DNA of 64,000 bases from Theobroma cacao (GCF_000208745.1 NC_030856.1:5958362-6022361), one strand, 5' to 3'. Counted from the stretch's first letter, positions 24,107 through 35,672 are shown. Made by a program: numbers and translations. Notes: a model not told the origin generated them from the sequence alone.

Positions 24107-25474
24107 TTATTTGACCAGATCTTGCAGACCTTTGATGAAGTTATTGATATATTCTTCTTGAAGATCTCTGTTAGAAAGAATCTTCTTGAGCTTGGCATGG
24201 TTTCTCTTCAACAGACCAGATATTTCATTGTCCTTGTCCATCACCAACTTGATGGCTTTGCTCAAGTTCTCCTTGGAAATCTTGCTGTTTTCTCCTTTTT
24301 CAGCTTCAACAGCAACCTTGAGTTCCTCGACCATGAATCTGGTGTTCAGAATTTGATCTCCTAAGCGGGGAATGAACACAATTTGGCAGTCACTGAGCAA
24401 AGATTCCCACATGGTTCCCGGACCACAGTGATTCACGAAACACCCAATAGATGGGTGACTGAGTAACAGCTCTTGGGGAAACCAACCACCATGCAGCAAC
24501 CCTCTTCCTTGAATCCTTTCTTGAAACCCTTCAGGCAATGCCTCTTCAATCCTTGTGCATCCGTCTGGTGTTGTTAAAGCCACCAAGAAAGGTTGCCCTG
24601 ATAACTCAAGCCCAAGAACTAACTCTTGAAACTCCTCCTTTTGCAATGTAATCTGGCTTCCAAATGCACAAAACACCACAGAACTTGGCTCAAAGTTGCT
24701 TAGCCAATTAGCCCATTTGTCTTCAAGCTGTGTGGCATTTGTTTCAGGGAGGCAAGTCCCCGTTAGCATTGCAGGCTTGCCAAAATGTTGAGCAACATAG
24801 TCACAGTAAGGTCCCTCAATTTCACGGTGAGCCCTAAAGGCTATGACATCACTGTCATTCATGCTAGTTATTATCCGGTCCCGAAATGACAATCCTATTC
24901 CAAAGATTTTCAGCGCACTTGTCAGATCGGAAACCTCTTCAGCTCTGAGTTTCACCTTGGAAGAAGGATAACCAGGAGGAACTTCCATCAACTCTTCTAC
25001 AGTCATTTCCCTTGTAACTTTCTTTGTCGGCAAAAGCGCGTGTGCGGCTGCAGTCACTGGGGGATAGTAAATGGACTTGATGCCGATTTGGTGCGCCAAG
25101 GCTGGAATCCAATACCCCAAATCATGGAAAACTATATCAGGCTTTATAGCCCTTAGAATGGCTTCAACTTGATCTCGAGTTTGATCAAACGCAATAGCAA
25201 ACAAGCTATGCAGTGGTAGAGGAACATCGGATGTAGTTTGGGCGCCTGGCAGGATACCATCTACATGGGAAACAACAAGAGGAAAGAACTGAATAAGATT
25301 TGGATATTGGTTAAGTTGTTCCAACTTTGGCTGTGCTCCTTTAGGCAATAAGAAGGAGACCTCGTGACCTTTCTCAGCAAGCTTGTTTGAGAGGTGAAGG
25401 TAAGGGATGAAATGGCCAAAGGAAAACCATGGAAACATGGCTAAGTGAAGCTTGGAGGAGTTGGGGTTTCTCAT
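24107..25474 (-). CDS. UGT-B: UDP-glycosyltransferase, group A / UGT79-like, the only intact copy
   Basis: Single exon, 455 residues, the usual length for family 1 plant UGTs. The start MRNPNSSKLHLAMFPWFSFG is conserved among all copies; the open frame continues 50 codons upstream but the first Met (25624) lies on the TATA box. Catalytic His21 (GH motif) and its partner Asp118 (VFHDLGYW) are present. The 44-residue PSPG nucleotide-sugar box is W331-Q374, with HCG at 349-351 and Glu357; its last residue is Gln, usually linked to UDP-glucose or UDP-xylose use. HCGxGTMWE is typical of group A enzymes, which add a sugar to the sugar of anthocyanin or flavonol glycosides. PSPG position 22 is Pro352 instead of the usual Trp. 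Donor and acceptor cannot be decided from sequence. Six other copies around it are broken. Confidence 0.9.
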   Translation of the reverse strand: MRNPNSSKLHLAMFPWFSFGHFIPYLHLSNKLAEKGHEVSFLLPKGAQPKLEQLNQYPNLIQFFPLVVSHVDGILPGAQTTSDVPLPLHSLFAIAFDQTRDQVEAILRAIKPDIVFHDLGYWIPALAHQIGIKSIYYPPVTAAAHALLPTKKVTREMTVEELMEVPPGYPSSKVKLRAEEVSDLTSALKIFGIGLSFRDRIITSMNDSDVIAFRAHREIEGPYCDYVAQHFGKPAMLTGTCLPETNATQLEDKWANWLSNFEPSSVVFCAFGSQITLQKEEFQELVLGLELSGQPFLVALTTPDGCTRIEEALPEGFQERIQGRGLLHGGWFPQELLLSHPSIGCFVNHCGPGTMWESLLSDCQIVFIPRLGDQILNTRFMVEELKVAVEAEKGENSKISKENLSKAIKLVMDKDNEISGLLKRNHAKLKKILSNRDLQEEYINNFIKGLQDLVK

Positions 25475-25625
25475 CTTTGCCTTGCAAACTGTGTTACTGT
25501 GACTGAGTTCAAAGTAAGTTATAGATATCAACAGACAACATTGTGTGGCAGACAAAACTACTACAAATTTTGTCGACATAGCCAAAAAGCAAGTCATCAT
25601 AGTAATTACCATGGCAGCATCCAAA

Positions 25626-25633
25626 TTTATATA
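25626..25633 (-). promoter_or_regulatory. TATA box of UGT-B
   Basis: TATATAAA on the - strand, about 150 bp upstream of the chosen ATG, conserved in UGT1 and UGT-D. It argues for the 25474 start rather than the Met at 25624. Confidence 0.6.
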
Positions 25634-26525
25634 ATACTTGAATTAGACATCCTTCAACAGCAGAAAATGGGTAGAATAATCATCAAAAACTTAAAATTTT
25701 ATTTTATTAAATTAATTAAATAAGTAAATAGTTATATTAACTTTACATGAAATAATTTAAATAACTACTTGCGTATAAAAACTTAAATAAGATGCGGCTC
25801 TTTTCAATGGTACAAATGCCTTTAATGAGAGGATATTTGGAAATGATCCCTTCATAAAAATCATCCACTCATACAAAGTCTTTGATAAATTAAAAGTCAC
25901 TTATGATGGAACTTCGATTAAACATTTGGTTTAACGATAAGTATTGAGTTCAATGCTTTTTAGAGCTTAAGAACTTGACTCAACAACATTTATGAAAAAA
26001 GGATGCAATGAAAAAAGGATGCAGATGCATGGTCATAAATGTGTCACTAGATACTGTGTATTTATTAGTGTTGAAATCATTGAATGAGATGTATTCGATT
26101 AATTAAATGGAATGGTTGGTTCAAAGTATAATCTATCATGCAATTTCGTTTAACTTCAATATGTTTTCACTTAATAAAAGCTCAATAAGATGACATGAGT
26201 TTCTAATAATTCGATATTCCAAAAATTTTCAGCTTCATTGTGTCGGACGTTTTCAACAATAACAAATGTGAGACATAATTTTTCATTGGAAAAATAAAAG
26301 AACGAAGAAACTTTAAAAAAAAGATAAGGAGAACGGATCTATAACAATTGGACTAAAATGGGTTGATGTTCAAGATAGATGATGAATAAACTTTTTAAGT
26401 CTTAATTGGTTTTGAAATTAATTAAATTAATAATATTTAATTAATATATTATAATGACACTTGGTGTCATGTGCTACATAGATTAATCTCATTAATTAAA
26501 AATTGTTAGACGAATATTAAGTTTT

Positions 26526-27480
26526 GTGAAGAACGTATGCCAAATCTGAGGCATTAGCCACAGGGTCCAAGGATGTATAAAACATGGGGTGCTTTACATA
26601 AAATGGTTAATGGTGGCAGAATCAACAGAGGAAGCACTCCCCAGATGTCTTATGACTAATCTGTTTACTGTAACTAAGTTTATGTTTTGTAGGGTATCTT
26701 GTACATGGACATGCAGGTATCTAACAGACAGTCAATCATTTATTTGTTGGCTGTGTAATTATCAAACAATTGTACAGACCCTCATTATGCACTCATGCTG
26801 TAATATTAACTTTCAGCTATAATGTGCTTTTCCATTAGTTTTTCATTTTCATTTTTAAAATTTTTACCTGTAATAGTGTGTTGAATTTGTCACATTTTTG
26901 GTTATCTGCAGGATCAGAGTGTTGTGTTTCATTCATTATGTTGACTTATAGCAACTTCATGTGTGTTCAAAGTAATTTACTAACAAGGTAATTTGTGGGA
27001 TGCTTGACTTGACTCTTGATCATATTCAGATTTTACTGATTTACTATCAAGGTAATTGTATCACTCACCAATTATTTGACAACCCACTAACATTATTTTA
27101 GAAAAAAAAAGGAAAAAAACCCACTAACATTATTTATATATTTTTGTCATGGGGCCAGAAACAATGATTTCATGCACTTTTGATTTTGAGGGATTTGGGT
27201 GAGTGCATGATAGAAAAATGAGCATTTGATGGAGTAGATATAATTTGTTTTCATCCCCTACTGCTATTCAAATCATTTAGACATTAATAAATACAGAAAA
27301 CTTTCTAAAGCCAAGACATTAGAGGTTAAGAATATTGAAGGAAATTAACAACGAACTTATTGCATTATATCAGATTGGAATCTGATAGACATTAAGAAAG
27401 CTAGGCACAAGCACCACTAAAACAGGTTTACTATACTCGGACTCTAAATTATATTCTTCTACTTCTTTTGCAATTTGGAT
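26526..27480 (+). pseudogene. RING-H2 gene 3'-tail duplicate, copy R1
   Basis: From GTGAAGAACGTATGCC onward this matches the last exon, stop region and 3' flank of the RING gene (14938 onward). It lacks 8 bases (CCATCTGC in the parent) that code for the last zinc-binding CPIC, and everything upstream of the last 20 codons. It has no promoter and no RING. It was carried here with the UGT that follows it. Inside, 27081-27098 is repeated at 27118-27135 around an A-rich insert. Confidence 0.88.
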
Positions 27481-27481
27481 C

Positions 27482-27841
27482 TTATTTGACCAGATCTTGC
27501 AGACCTTTGATGAAGTTATTGATATATTCTTCTTGAAGATCCCTGTTAGAAAGAATGTTCTTGAGCTTGGCATGGTTCTCTTCAACAGACTAGCTATTTC
27601 ATTGTCCTTGTCCATCACCAACTTGATGGCTTTGCTCAAGTTCTCCTTGGAAATCTCCCTGTTTTCTCCTTTCTCAACTTCAGCTGCAACCTCGAGTTCC
27701 TCTACCATTAATCTGGTGTTCAGAATTTGATCTCCTAAGCGGGGAATCAACACAATTTGGCAATCATTGAGCAAAGGTTCCCACATGGTTCCACAACCAC
27801 AGTGATTCACAAAACACCCAATAGATGGATGGCTGAGTAAC
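27482..27841 (-). pseudogene. UGT-C, 3' piece (C-terminal domain)
   Basis: Encodes the end of the PSPG box ([17 protein letters not shown]...GDQ) and the C-terminus. One T is missing near 27571-27574 compared with the other copies, shifting the frame after KR. The piece stops at a perfect Copia insertion site; the gene continues at 35258. Confidence 0.88.
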
Positions 27842-28299
27842 TGTGAAAGAAAATCAAAGAGTTTCTAAACTCTGTGAGTTAACTAATTAAACAAAAACAG
27901 TGAGTTAATGAAAGCCAACACATGTGAGATAGGAGAAGAATTGCATGAAGCCATGCAAAGCCACACCAACCTTTACATTAAAATATATATATAGTTACAA
28001 GAAAGAGAGAGAGAAAGCCATAATATATTAAATGATGGGAGATAATTGATCATTCTTTCAAAACATTAGTAACCTATTACTTAGCGGCCTACAAAGCCAA
28101 CTACCCACTACGAAACATCACACAAACTGAAAAATTGATAAAGGAACTAACACTTATAATAATAAAATAGCAGAAACTTAAATGAATTACGTGGTCAAGG
28201 CACATGATTTCTTCTTCTCCATGCTGCAACAACTCTTGGACACGACTAACTTCAGAAATATATTCTTCTGGTCTTCAGGTCGAGGCTCACTCTTCAACA
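27842..28299 (-). repeat. 3' LTR of the Copia element
   Basis: 458 bp, TGTGAAAG...TTCAACA as read on the + strand. It aligns along its length with 34774-35257, with scattered substitutions. Confidence 0.9.
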
Positions 28300-30359
28300 C
28301 ACCTCCTTGAGGCTGACTTGAAGAACTCCAAGTCTTTCACGTAGTAGCTCGAACTTGTTTTTACTTAGGTTCTTGGTGAGAATATCAGCTAACTGATCAC
28401 CGGTCCTACAATGATTAAGAAGGACATCTCCATTGTTGACAACTTCACGTATAGCATGGTATTTCACCCGAATGTGCTTTGTTCTTCCACGGTGTACTGG
28501 GTTTTTAGCCATAGCTATAGCAGACTGGTTGTCTATTAGCAGTGGAGTGGCTTTATGTTCCCTGAAACTCAAATCATCAAGAATTTTTCTCAACCATAAA
28601 ACTTGATTTGTAGCTGATGCGGCTGATATATATTCAGCCTCAGTTGAATATTGAGCCACCACCTCCTGCTTTTTTGAGCTCCAAGAGAACACTGCACTTT
28701 CAAATGAAACACAAAAACCACTTGTACTTCGAGAATCCTCTAAACTCCCTACCCAATCACTATCACAATGTCCAAGTAAATCATGGCTTTCTTTTTGGTA
28801 AAGCTTAAGGCCAACATCTACCGTTCCTTTCACATACCTCAGCACACGTTTAGCAGCTGAGTAATGATGTTCAGACGGAGATTGCATATACTTGGATAGC
28901 ATACTAATGGCATACATAATATCGGGTCTAAAGGCTGAGAGATACAATAAGCTTCCTATTAAGCTTCTGTAGGTAGAACTACAAGCTTCAGGTGCACCAT
29001 CGTTCTTACAAAGTTTCATTCTAGTGGCTAATGGTGTTGCAACAGTGTCGTAACGTGCGGGTCCGGGAACCCGATCGCTAGAAGTGAATGTGAAAACTCA
29101 CTAAAAATTAAACTAGGAGTCGCCACCAATCTTTTTTTACTAGGTGCGATTGGCCACCTATTGACTCGATTCTAATCGATGAAAACTTAAATTAATTTTA
29201 AGCCCACCGAAAAGAACCTTAAACTGGTCTACAATTTTCTGGATCTAGGTTCGGGAGTACGGTTACGCCCGGGGAAGAATTAGCACCCCTCGGACGCCCG
29301 TTCCATGAACGGTACCATTTTTAGATTATCCTATTGGGCTTTAATTTTTAATTTCACTAAATTTCCTTAATTATTATTTTTTATTTTATCTCCTATTTAA
29401 CCTAAAAAGGAATGCAAATAGGTGGTGAGATGAAATGCATGACATGAGATAAAAATGCCGGACAAATAACCTTTTATCGAGAATATTTTTCGAATCCGCC
29501 CATCATACTGGTGGGACTCGGGATATTCTCTCACCTAGGGAATTATCCGAGAAACTCGCCTTCGTAAATTTGACGAATAATTCCCGTCTTCGGGGTCATC
29601 GTACGTTTTCTTTTTAAAATAATATTTTGTGCATAATGAACCTAATTCGAGCAAAAGCCTTTTATTAAATATGGTTCTCGAGCCCTCCCATCACACTGGT
29701 GGGACCCGAGGACATCTTTTCACCTAAGGAACTTTTCGAGAAATACCCGCCTTCGCAGGATCCTCGAAAGATCCCATCATCGGGGCTTAGACTCGAAAAC
29801 AGAAATATTTATGTGCAATGATATATATGATGCAATACATATATGCTATGCTGATGCAATTATCTATATTTTTTTGTTATTATTAATTATTTTTATTTTA
29901 ATATATATTTTATTATCATACTATTTTTATGTATTTTTATATTTTATTATTATTTTATTTTTCATAAGCGATTTTTATTCAAACCTAATGCCTAAGATCT
30001 TATTTTATGTATATATATTTATTATTTTTTTTATCTTTATCTTTACATTTCTTATAGTTTATGCCACTTAATACTCAATGCTTAATTTTAAATTAGTTAT
30101 TTTTTTATATTATTATTTATTTATTTATTTATTTAATGTCATGTATATTGTATTTTCACAAATTAATTATTTATTATATGTTTGAATTATTATTATTTTA
30201 TCCTTATCTTATTACTTATTATTTATTTTTATCAAGTAATTTTATCAAGTAATTTTTTTATATAATCAAGCTCTTTATTTATTAAGGATTTCGGAATCTT
30301 GAAATCGAGGCCCTCCCATCGTACTGGTGGAGCCTTGGTTCGGATTTCGAGCCTAGGGA

Positions 30360-30595
30360 NNNNNNNNNNNNNNNNNNNNNNNNNNNNNNNNNNNNNNNNN
30401 NNNNNNNNNNNNNNNNNNNNNNNNNNNNNNNNNNNNNNNNNNNNNNNNNNNNNNNNNNNNNNNNNNNNNNNNNNNNNNNNNNNNNNNNNNNNNNNNNNNN
30501 NNNNNNNNNNNNNNNNNNNNNNNNNNNNNNNNNNNNNNNNNNNNNNNNNNNNNNNNNNNNNNNNNNNNNNNNNNNNNNNNNNNNNNNNNNNNNNN
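30360..30595. other. assembly gap (236 N)
   Basis: A run of N inside the nested solo LTR, next to a (TA)n tract. Confidence 0.99.
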
Positions 30596-30879
30596 TATAT
30601 ATATATATATATTTTAAGTCAAACTTAGCACCACAAAATCAAGCCAATATATCTATAATAAAAATGAAAAATTTACCTTGTTATGAATAGCCACTCCCTC
30701 CAACACCGAAACAGTGTCGTTTTGTAATCAAAAGGGGTTTTGGGTGAGTCAAAACGGTGCCATTTTTAACCTTTGGCCCCTCCCTCTTTCTTCACTCACC
30801 ATTCCTCTCCCTTTCTCCTTCTCGCCCGATCCTCACTGTCGCTGGCACTGCGTCATCTCCAGATCTGGTGCCGCGCCAG

Positions 30880-31135
30880 CCGTCGCTCCTCTCTCTCTGG
30901 TGCCGCGCCAGCCGCCGCTCCTCTCTCTCTTCCTCCGTTCGGTGCTCCTTCCCCTCGCGCCAGATCTTCACTGTTGCTGCTCCCTTTCTCTCTGGTGCCG
31001 CGCCAGCCGCCGCTCCTCTCTCTATTCCTCCGCTCAGCTCTTCCTTCCCTCGCGCCAGCCGCCGCTCCTCTCTCTTTTCCTCCGTTCGGCGCTCCTTCCC
31101 CTCGCGCCAGATCTTCACTGTTGCTGCTCCCTTTC
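30880..31135. repeat. GC/CT-rich tandem repeat in the nested LTR
   Basis: Units built of GCCGCGCCAGCCGCCGCTCC, CTCTCTCTTCCTCCGTTCGG and CGCGCCAGATCTTCACTG recur two to four times, with a long period of roughly 110-150 bp and internal short copies. Long frames on both strands here come from this composition and are not genes. Confidence 0.8.
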
Positions 31136-31359
31136 CTTTCCTCCTCCGATTTCTTTTGTGGATTTTTTGGTGTGGCTGCTGCTATTTTTTCCTGTTGCAG
31201 GTTCTCTGTTTTTTGTTCTCTCTTTTTTTGGCTCCTTGGTTGCTTTCCATTGCTTAGAAAGCTGGTAGTTTTTTTGTTGCAGGTTTTTTTTCCAAATGCT
31301 ACAGTGTCCCCTCTCCTTTATACCCGATTCCCGGGTTCTGGAGGGGACACGCCCATTGC

Positions 31360-31468
31360 CTTGTCCCTGGGCACCCAGGGGCAAGTTCCACTATCCTGCC
31401 AGACGCGAATTTTTCGCGTCTGGCAAGGTGAGAGAGGTGCCTGGCAGGGTGCGTCCGCACCCTGCCAG
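31360..31468. repeat. three consecutive hairpins near the end of the nested LTR
   Basis: TTGTCCCTGG pairs with CCAGGGGCAA (about 31361-31384, one wobble). GCCAGACGCGAA pairs perfectly with TTCGCGTCTGGC (31398-31424, loop TTT). CTGGCAGGGTGCG pairs perfectly with CGCACCCTGCCAG (31441-31468, loop TC). Confidence 0.9.
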
Positions 31469-34400
31469 TCGTACCTCTCTCCCTTTTTTTTCATCATTTT
31501 TTGTTCATTATATTTTTAATTTAGTGTCTACAAACAGCCTTGCATCCCTACATATGAAATCTTTTCAAAAGTTCCTTAGCATATTTCCTTTGATGAATAC
31601 AGATATAATCAGGTCCTTGCACAAATTTTAACTCCAAAAAATAAGTCATCTTGCCTAAGCCGATCATATCGAATTCTTCCATCACTTGAGTTTTAAACTG
31701 GGAAAGCACTTCATCATCGGGACTCGTAACTAGCAAGTCATCCACATAAATGACACTATCAGTTGCACACCAGTAGAAGAACTTTTCACATATAAAGTGT
31801 GCTCATTTGAGCTTCTGTTAAAACCTTAACCAGTTAAGTAGCCATCAATCCTTTAGAACCAGGCTCGTGGAGCTTGTTTAAGGCCATACAAGGCCTTTAT
31901 CAGTTGGCAAACCTTGCTTTGAGTGCCTGGTTCTACATATCCTTCAGGCCGTTCTATATAAATCTCTTTCGAAAGCATGCCGTTAAGAAATGTTGACTTC
32001 ACGTCAAGATGCCAAATGCCCCAGTTTTCTTTGACAGCCAATGCTACCAACAATCGTATGGTGTTGTGTCGAGCAACTGGAGCAAAGGTCTCCATATAAT
32101 CGATTCCATACACTTGGGAATAACCTTTCACCACAAGCTTTGCCTTGTATTTATTTACTGAGCCATTCGGATTTAATTTTGTTTTATAAATCCACTTTAC
32201 ACCAATGACATTTTGAGCTTCTGATCGATCCACCAGAGTCCATGTCTTATTTTCCTTGATCATTTCCATCTTCACATTCATGGCTTGCACCTATTTTTCA
32301 TCTTTTTCTGCTTCATGGTATGTGCTTGGCTCAACGATGGCTATGTTGCTACGTTCATAAATCTCCTGCAAGGTTCTTGTACCTCTTACAGCTAAGCTTT
32401 CGTCTTCTATCTGCTCTTTTTCACTCGAAAAAATATCACCAACCAGATTAGGATTCCATGATTGTTTAACATCACTCTTGTCCTAACTCCACTTGAGTCT
32501 CTCATCAAATCTAATGTCCCGACTAACAAATATTTTCTTGATCTCAATATTGTACAGCCGGTATCCTGTAGACACTTCACTGAATCCCAAGTGAATTGCA
32601 ATATGTGATTTTGGGTCTAGTTTGCTTTTCTTCTCATTGGCTATCTTGGCATATCACACACATCCAAATACTTTCAAACGGACAATAGAAGGCTTCAACC
32701 TACGCCATGCTTCATAAGGGCTTTGAGAAGTCAATGCTTTTGTAGGCAAGATAGTAATCAAATACATTGATGCATTAGTTGCCTCTGCCCAAAAACTTTT
32801 AGGCAAACCTTTTTCATACAGCAAGCATCTAGCCATTCCAATTAGAGTTCTATTTTTTCTTTCACAGACTTCATTTTGTTGAGGGCTGTATGTTACGGTT
32901 AATTGATGTTTCACTCCATTTCTGCCCAAGAAATTTTCAAACTCATCTGATGTAAACTCTATTCCATTGTTAGTTCTAAGAATTTTTAAAGAGCAACTAG
33001 ATTTTTTCTCCACTAAAGCTTTGAATTTGACAAATTTACCATAGACCTCAGATTTCCTTTTAAGAAAAAAAAAATCCACTTATACCTAGTGAAATCATCA
33101 ATAGAAAGCAAGTAATAAAAACTGCCATTAAGTGAAGCTACCTTTATTGGACCTCTCATTTCAAAATGAACTAGCTGTAGTTTATTACTAGTTTTTGAGT
33201 TGTTAATATTTGGAAAAAGGAGCTCTGCTTTGCTTTCTCAATTGACAAGCTTCACATATTTTATCTGGTTGACTAACCCTTAGAAGACCATCAACTAAAT
33301 TGGTTGAGTACATATGCTTGAGTGAACCATAGTTCACGTGGCCAAGTCTTTTGTGCCAGAGTTCATTGTCGGAAGCTAAGCATTGATATGCTTCATGATC
33401 CATCTTTTTGAAGTTGATAAGAAACATTTGTTTCTCATACCAATAGTTAAGATTTCTTTTCCTGTTAGATCAAATATTATGCAGGATCTGTCATTAAACC
33501 ATATGAAATAGTCATTTTCTAATAACCAACCAACACTAAGCAGAATATGACTTACATCAGGTGAAAAGAAAACATTAGAAATTGTTTTCATACCTATTGG
33601 TGTATCAACTCCTACCTTTCCTATTCCAAAAAATCTTCAAGTATTTTCCATTTCTAATCTCCATTTGAGTCTTGAAGTTTCTGTTCAAGGTAAGGAAGGT
33701 TTCGTCATTCCCAATGATGTGGTTTGAACAACCATTGTCAATCAGCCAATTGTCCTTTCTTTTCTAAATGTCAAGATTCCTAGCCATGAATAAACTTCTT
33801 CTTCAACAATGGCAGCTTTCTCTTCTGATTTGTTCCATTTTACTTTGCAGACTGTCTCGACATGCCCCATCTGATTACATGACCTACACTTCACGTTTGG
33901 CTGAACTAGCAGAACCTCTCAGAATGGATCTTCTTTTTACAGTATGAGCAAGGTGAAAATGTACTTTTTTGTTTCCTTTAGTTTCCATCACTGGGTCTTC
34001 TATCCCGTTCCTTTTCTCTTGGTCTTGTTTCTTAATGTTGGAGTTCTTATCTCTGTTTTTGGCCATGAAAGCCCTTTCTACATTATCTTCATGTCTTATC
34101 CCTTTCTTGGCTCTTGGGCCTGTAAGGCGTTTACAAGCTTGATCACATTAAGCTGTGACAGATCCTTGGAGTCTTTTAGAGAGGAAATCTTGGCTTCAAA
34201 TTTCTCTGAAAAGCTCACAAGAACCTTGTTGACTATCTTTCGTTCAATCATGTCTTCTTTGAGCAACCTTAGCTGGTTCACCAGCTTCATGATTTTGTTG
34301 GAATACTTCTTGATGTTTTCATCTTCTTTCATTCTTAGGATTTCGAACTCTCTGTGCAGATTTAAAGCCTACATTTGTCAAGTCTTCTCACTTGCATAGA

Positions 34401-34773
34401 ACTCTTCTTTCAAATGATCTTAAGCTTTTTTGGGATTTTTGCAAGTCATAATCCTGGTGAAGATTGAATTAGACAATGCATAGTGAATGCAAGAGAGTGT
34501 TTTATACCTCTTTGCAACGTGTTCATTGTGTTGTTTAATCTGAGTAATTGTTGGGTTCATATGCCTCATAACTAGAGTGTCACCTCCCACCTCCATAAGC
34601 TCCCATAAATCAAAGGCACCAAGATATGCCTTCATTTTCATAGTCATATGGCATAATTCTCACCTGAGAAAGTTGGAGGTGTTGCTGCACTGAAGTTCTG
34701 GAAGCCATAACAATTAATTTTTTGAATAATTTCACAAAAAAGGTCCCTTAAGATATTTAAGGCTCTAATACTA

Positions 34774-35257
34774 TGTGAAAGAAAACCAAAGAGTTTACAA
34801 ACTCAGTGAGTTAACTCGTTAAACAAAAATAGCGAGTTAATGAAAGCCAACACGCGTGAGATAGAAGAAGAATTACATGAAGCCATGCAAAGCTACACCA
34901 ACCTTTTCATTAAACAAATATATATATATATATATATATAACTATATATATATATATATGTATAGTTCAAGAGAGAGAAAGTCATAAAATATTAAATGAT
35001 GGGAGATAACTGGTCACTTTTTCAGAACACTAGTAACTTATTACTTAATGGCCTACAAAGCCAACTACCCACTAAGAAACATCGCACAAACTGAAAAACC
35101 GATAAAGGAACTAACACTTATAAAATAGCATAAACTTAAATGAATCACGTGGTCGAGGCATGTGATTTCTTCTTCTCCATGCCGCAACAGCTTTTTGGCG
35201 TGACTAACTTCAAATATATATTCTTCTGGTCTTCAAGTTAAGGCTCACTCTTCAGCA
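34774..35257 (-). repeat. 5' LTR of the Copia element
   Basis: 484 bp, TGTGAAAG...TTCAGCA on the + strand. The main length difference from the other LTR is a longer TA microsatellite at about 34918-34960. Confidence 0.9.
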
Positions 35258-35672
35258 GTAACAATTGCTGGGAAACCCAAGCACCATACACCAACCTTCT
35301 TCCTTGGATCCTTTTTTGAAACCCCTTAGGCAATGCCTCTTTAATCCTTGTGCATCCGCATGGTGGTGTTAAAGCCACCAAGAAAGGTTGCCCTGATAAC
35401 TCCAACCCAAGAAGTAACTCTTGAAACTCCTTATTTAGCAATGTAATCTGACTTCTGAATGCACGAAGCACCACAAAGCTTGGCTCAAAGTTGCTTAGCC
35501 AATTAGCCCATTTGTCTTCAAGTTGTGTGGCATTTGTTTTAGGGAGGTGATGCCCTGTTAGCATAACAGGCTTGCCAAAATGTTGAGCAATATAGTCACA
35601 AAAAAGCTCCCTTAATTTGATGGTAAGTCCTACAGGCTATGACATCATTGCCTTTTATGGCAGTTGTTATCC
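35258..35672 (-). pseudogene. UGT-C, middle piece
   Basis: Encodes the inter-domain linker and first half of the C-terminal domain: [60 protein letters not shown]. It starts exactly at the Copia target duplication and ends where a second 1.5-kb insert begins. Confidence 0.85.

Larger units (their letters stand above)
29046..31532. mobile_element. solo LTR (about 2.5 kb) nested in the Copia element
   Basis: It starts TGTCGTAACG, ends GTGTCTACA and is flanked by a perfect AACAG duplication (29041-29045 and 31533-31537); removing it restores the Copia reading frame context. No coding sequence. The left part contains AGGAGTCGCCACC, a motif I associate with large gypsy-type (TAT/Ogre-like) LTRs, but that is from memory. 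Three copies of a block centred on CCCATCRYACTGGTGG lie at about 29498, 29688 and 30315. A 236-base gap falls inside. Confidence 0.82.
28294..34647 (-). pseudogene. Copia gag-pol remnant
   Basis: Pieces in order on the - strand: gag (34647-34096, with HNEHVAKRYKTLSCIHYALS and FSEKFEAKISSL); GAG-pre-integrase (33427-33203, LWHKRLGHVNYGSLKHM); integrase core (33079-32654, with FTSDEFENFLGRNG and YSPQQNEVCERKNRT; the usual DNGGEF reads NNGIEF); reverse transcriptase (32290-31853, [20 protein letters not shown] and [15 protein letters not shown]; then 31745, MDDLLVT); RNase H (29019-28294, STEAEYISAASATNQVLWL and the HIRVKYH tail). Frameshifts and stops separate them, and the nested LTR cuts the coding region between KAV and TVATPLATRM. 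Confidence 0.92.
27842..35257 (-). mobile_element. Ty1/Copia LTR retrotransposon inserted in UGT-C
   Basis: 7.4 kb including a nested 2.5-kb solo LTR. The target duplication GTAAC is perfect (27837-27841 and 35258-35262), and the intact site is seen in UGT-G (about 62282). The element lies on the - strand: 5' LTR 34774-35257, a primer-site-like ATTAGAGCC just inside it (about 34760-34770), gag at 34650-33880, pol in the order integrase, reverse transcriptase, RNase H down to 28300, a purine-rich AAGGAGGTG next to the 3' LTR, and 3' LTR 27842-28299. This order defines Copia. All frames are broken, so it is dead. Confidence 0.93.

Noticed and set aside
24122..24364. + strand frames over UGT 3' ends (also at 15910, 27497, 44382, 55461, 61892)
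   Set aside because: They are antisense shadows of the UGT C-terminal domain.
25475..25624. 50-codon N-terminal extension of UGT-B
   Set aside because: Its Met sits on the probable TATA box, and the family start MRNPNSSKLH is conserved in the other copies.
26589..26822. Frame of 77 codons, with a similar one at 60195-60464
   Set aside because: Both are in the duplicated 3' UTR of the RING gene; the parental sequence is downstream of its stop codon.
30714..31519. Several long overlapping frames on both strands (Ser/Pro/Leu-rich and Arg/Glu-rich)
   Set aside because: They lie in a CT-rich tandem repeat of a solo LTR; composition explains the open frames.
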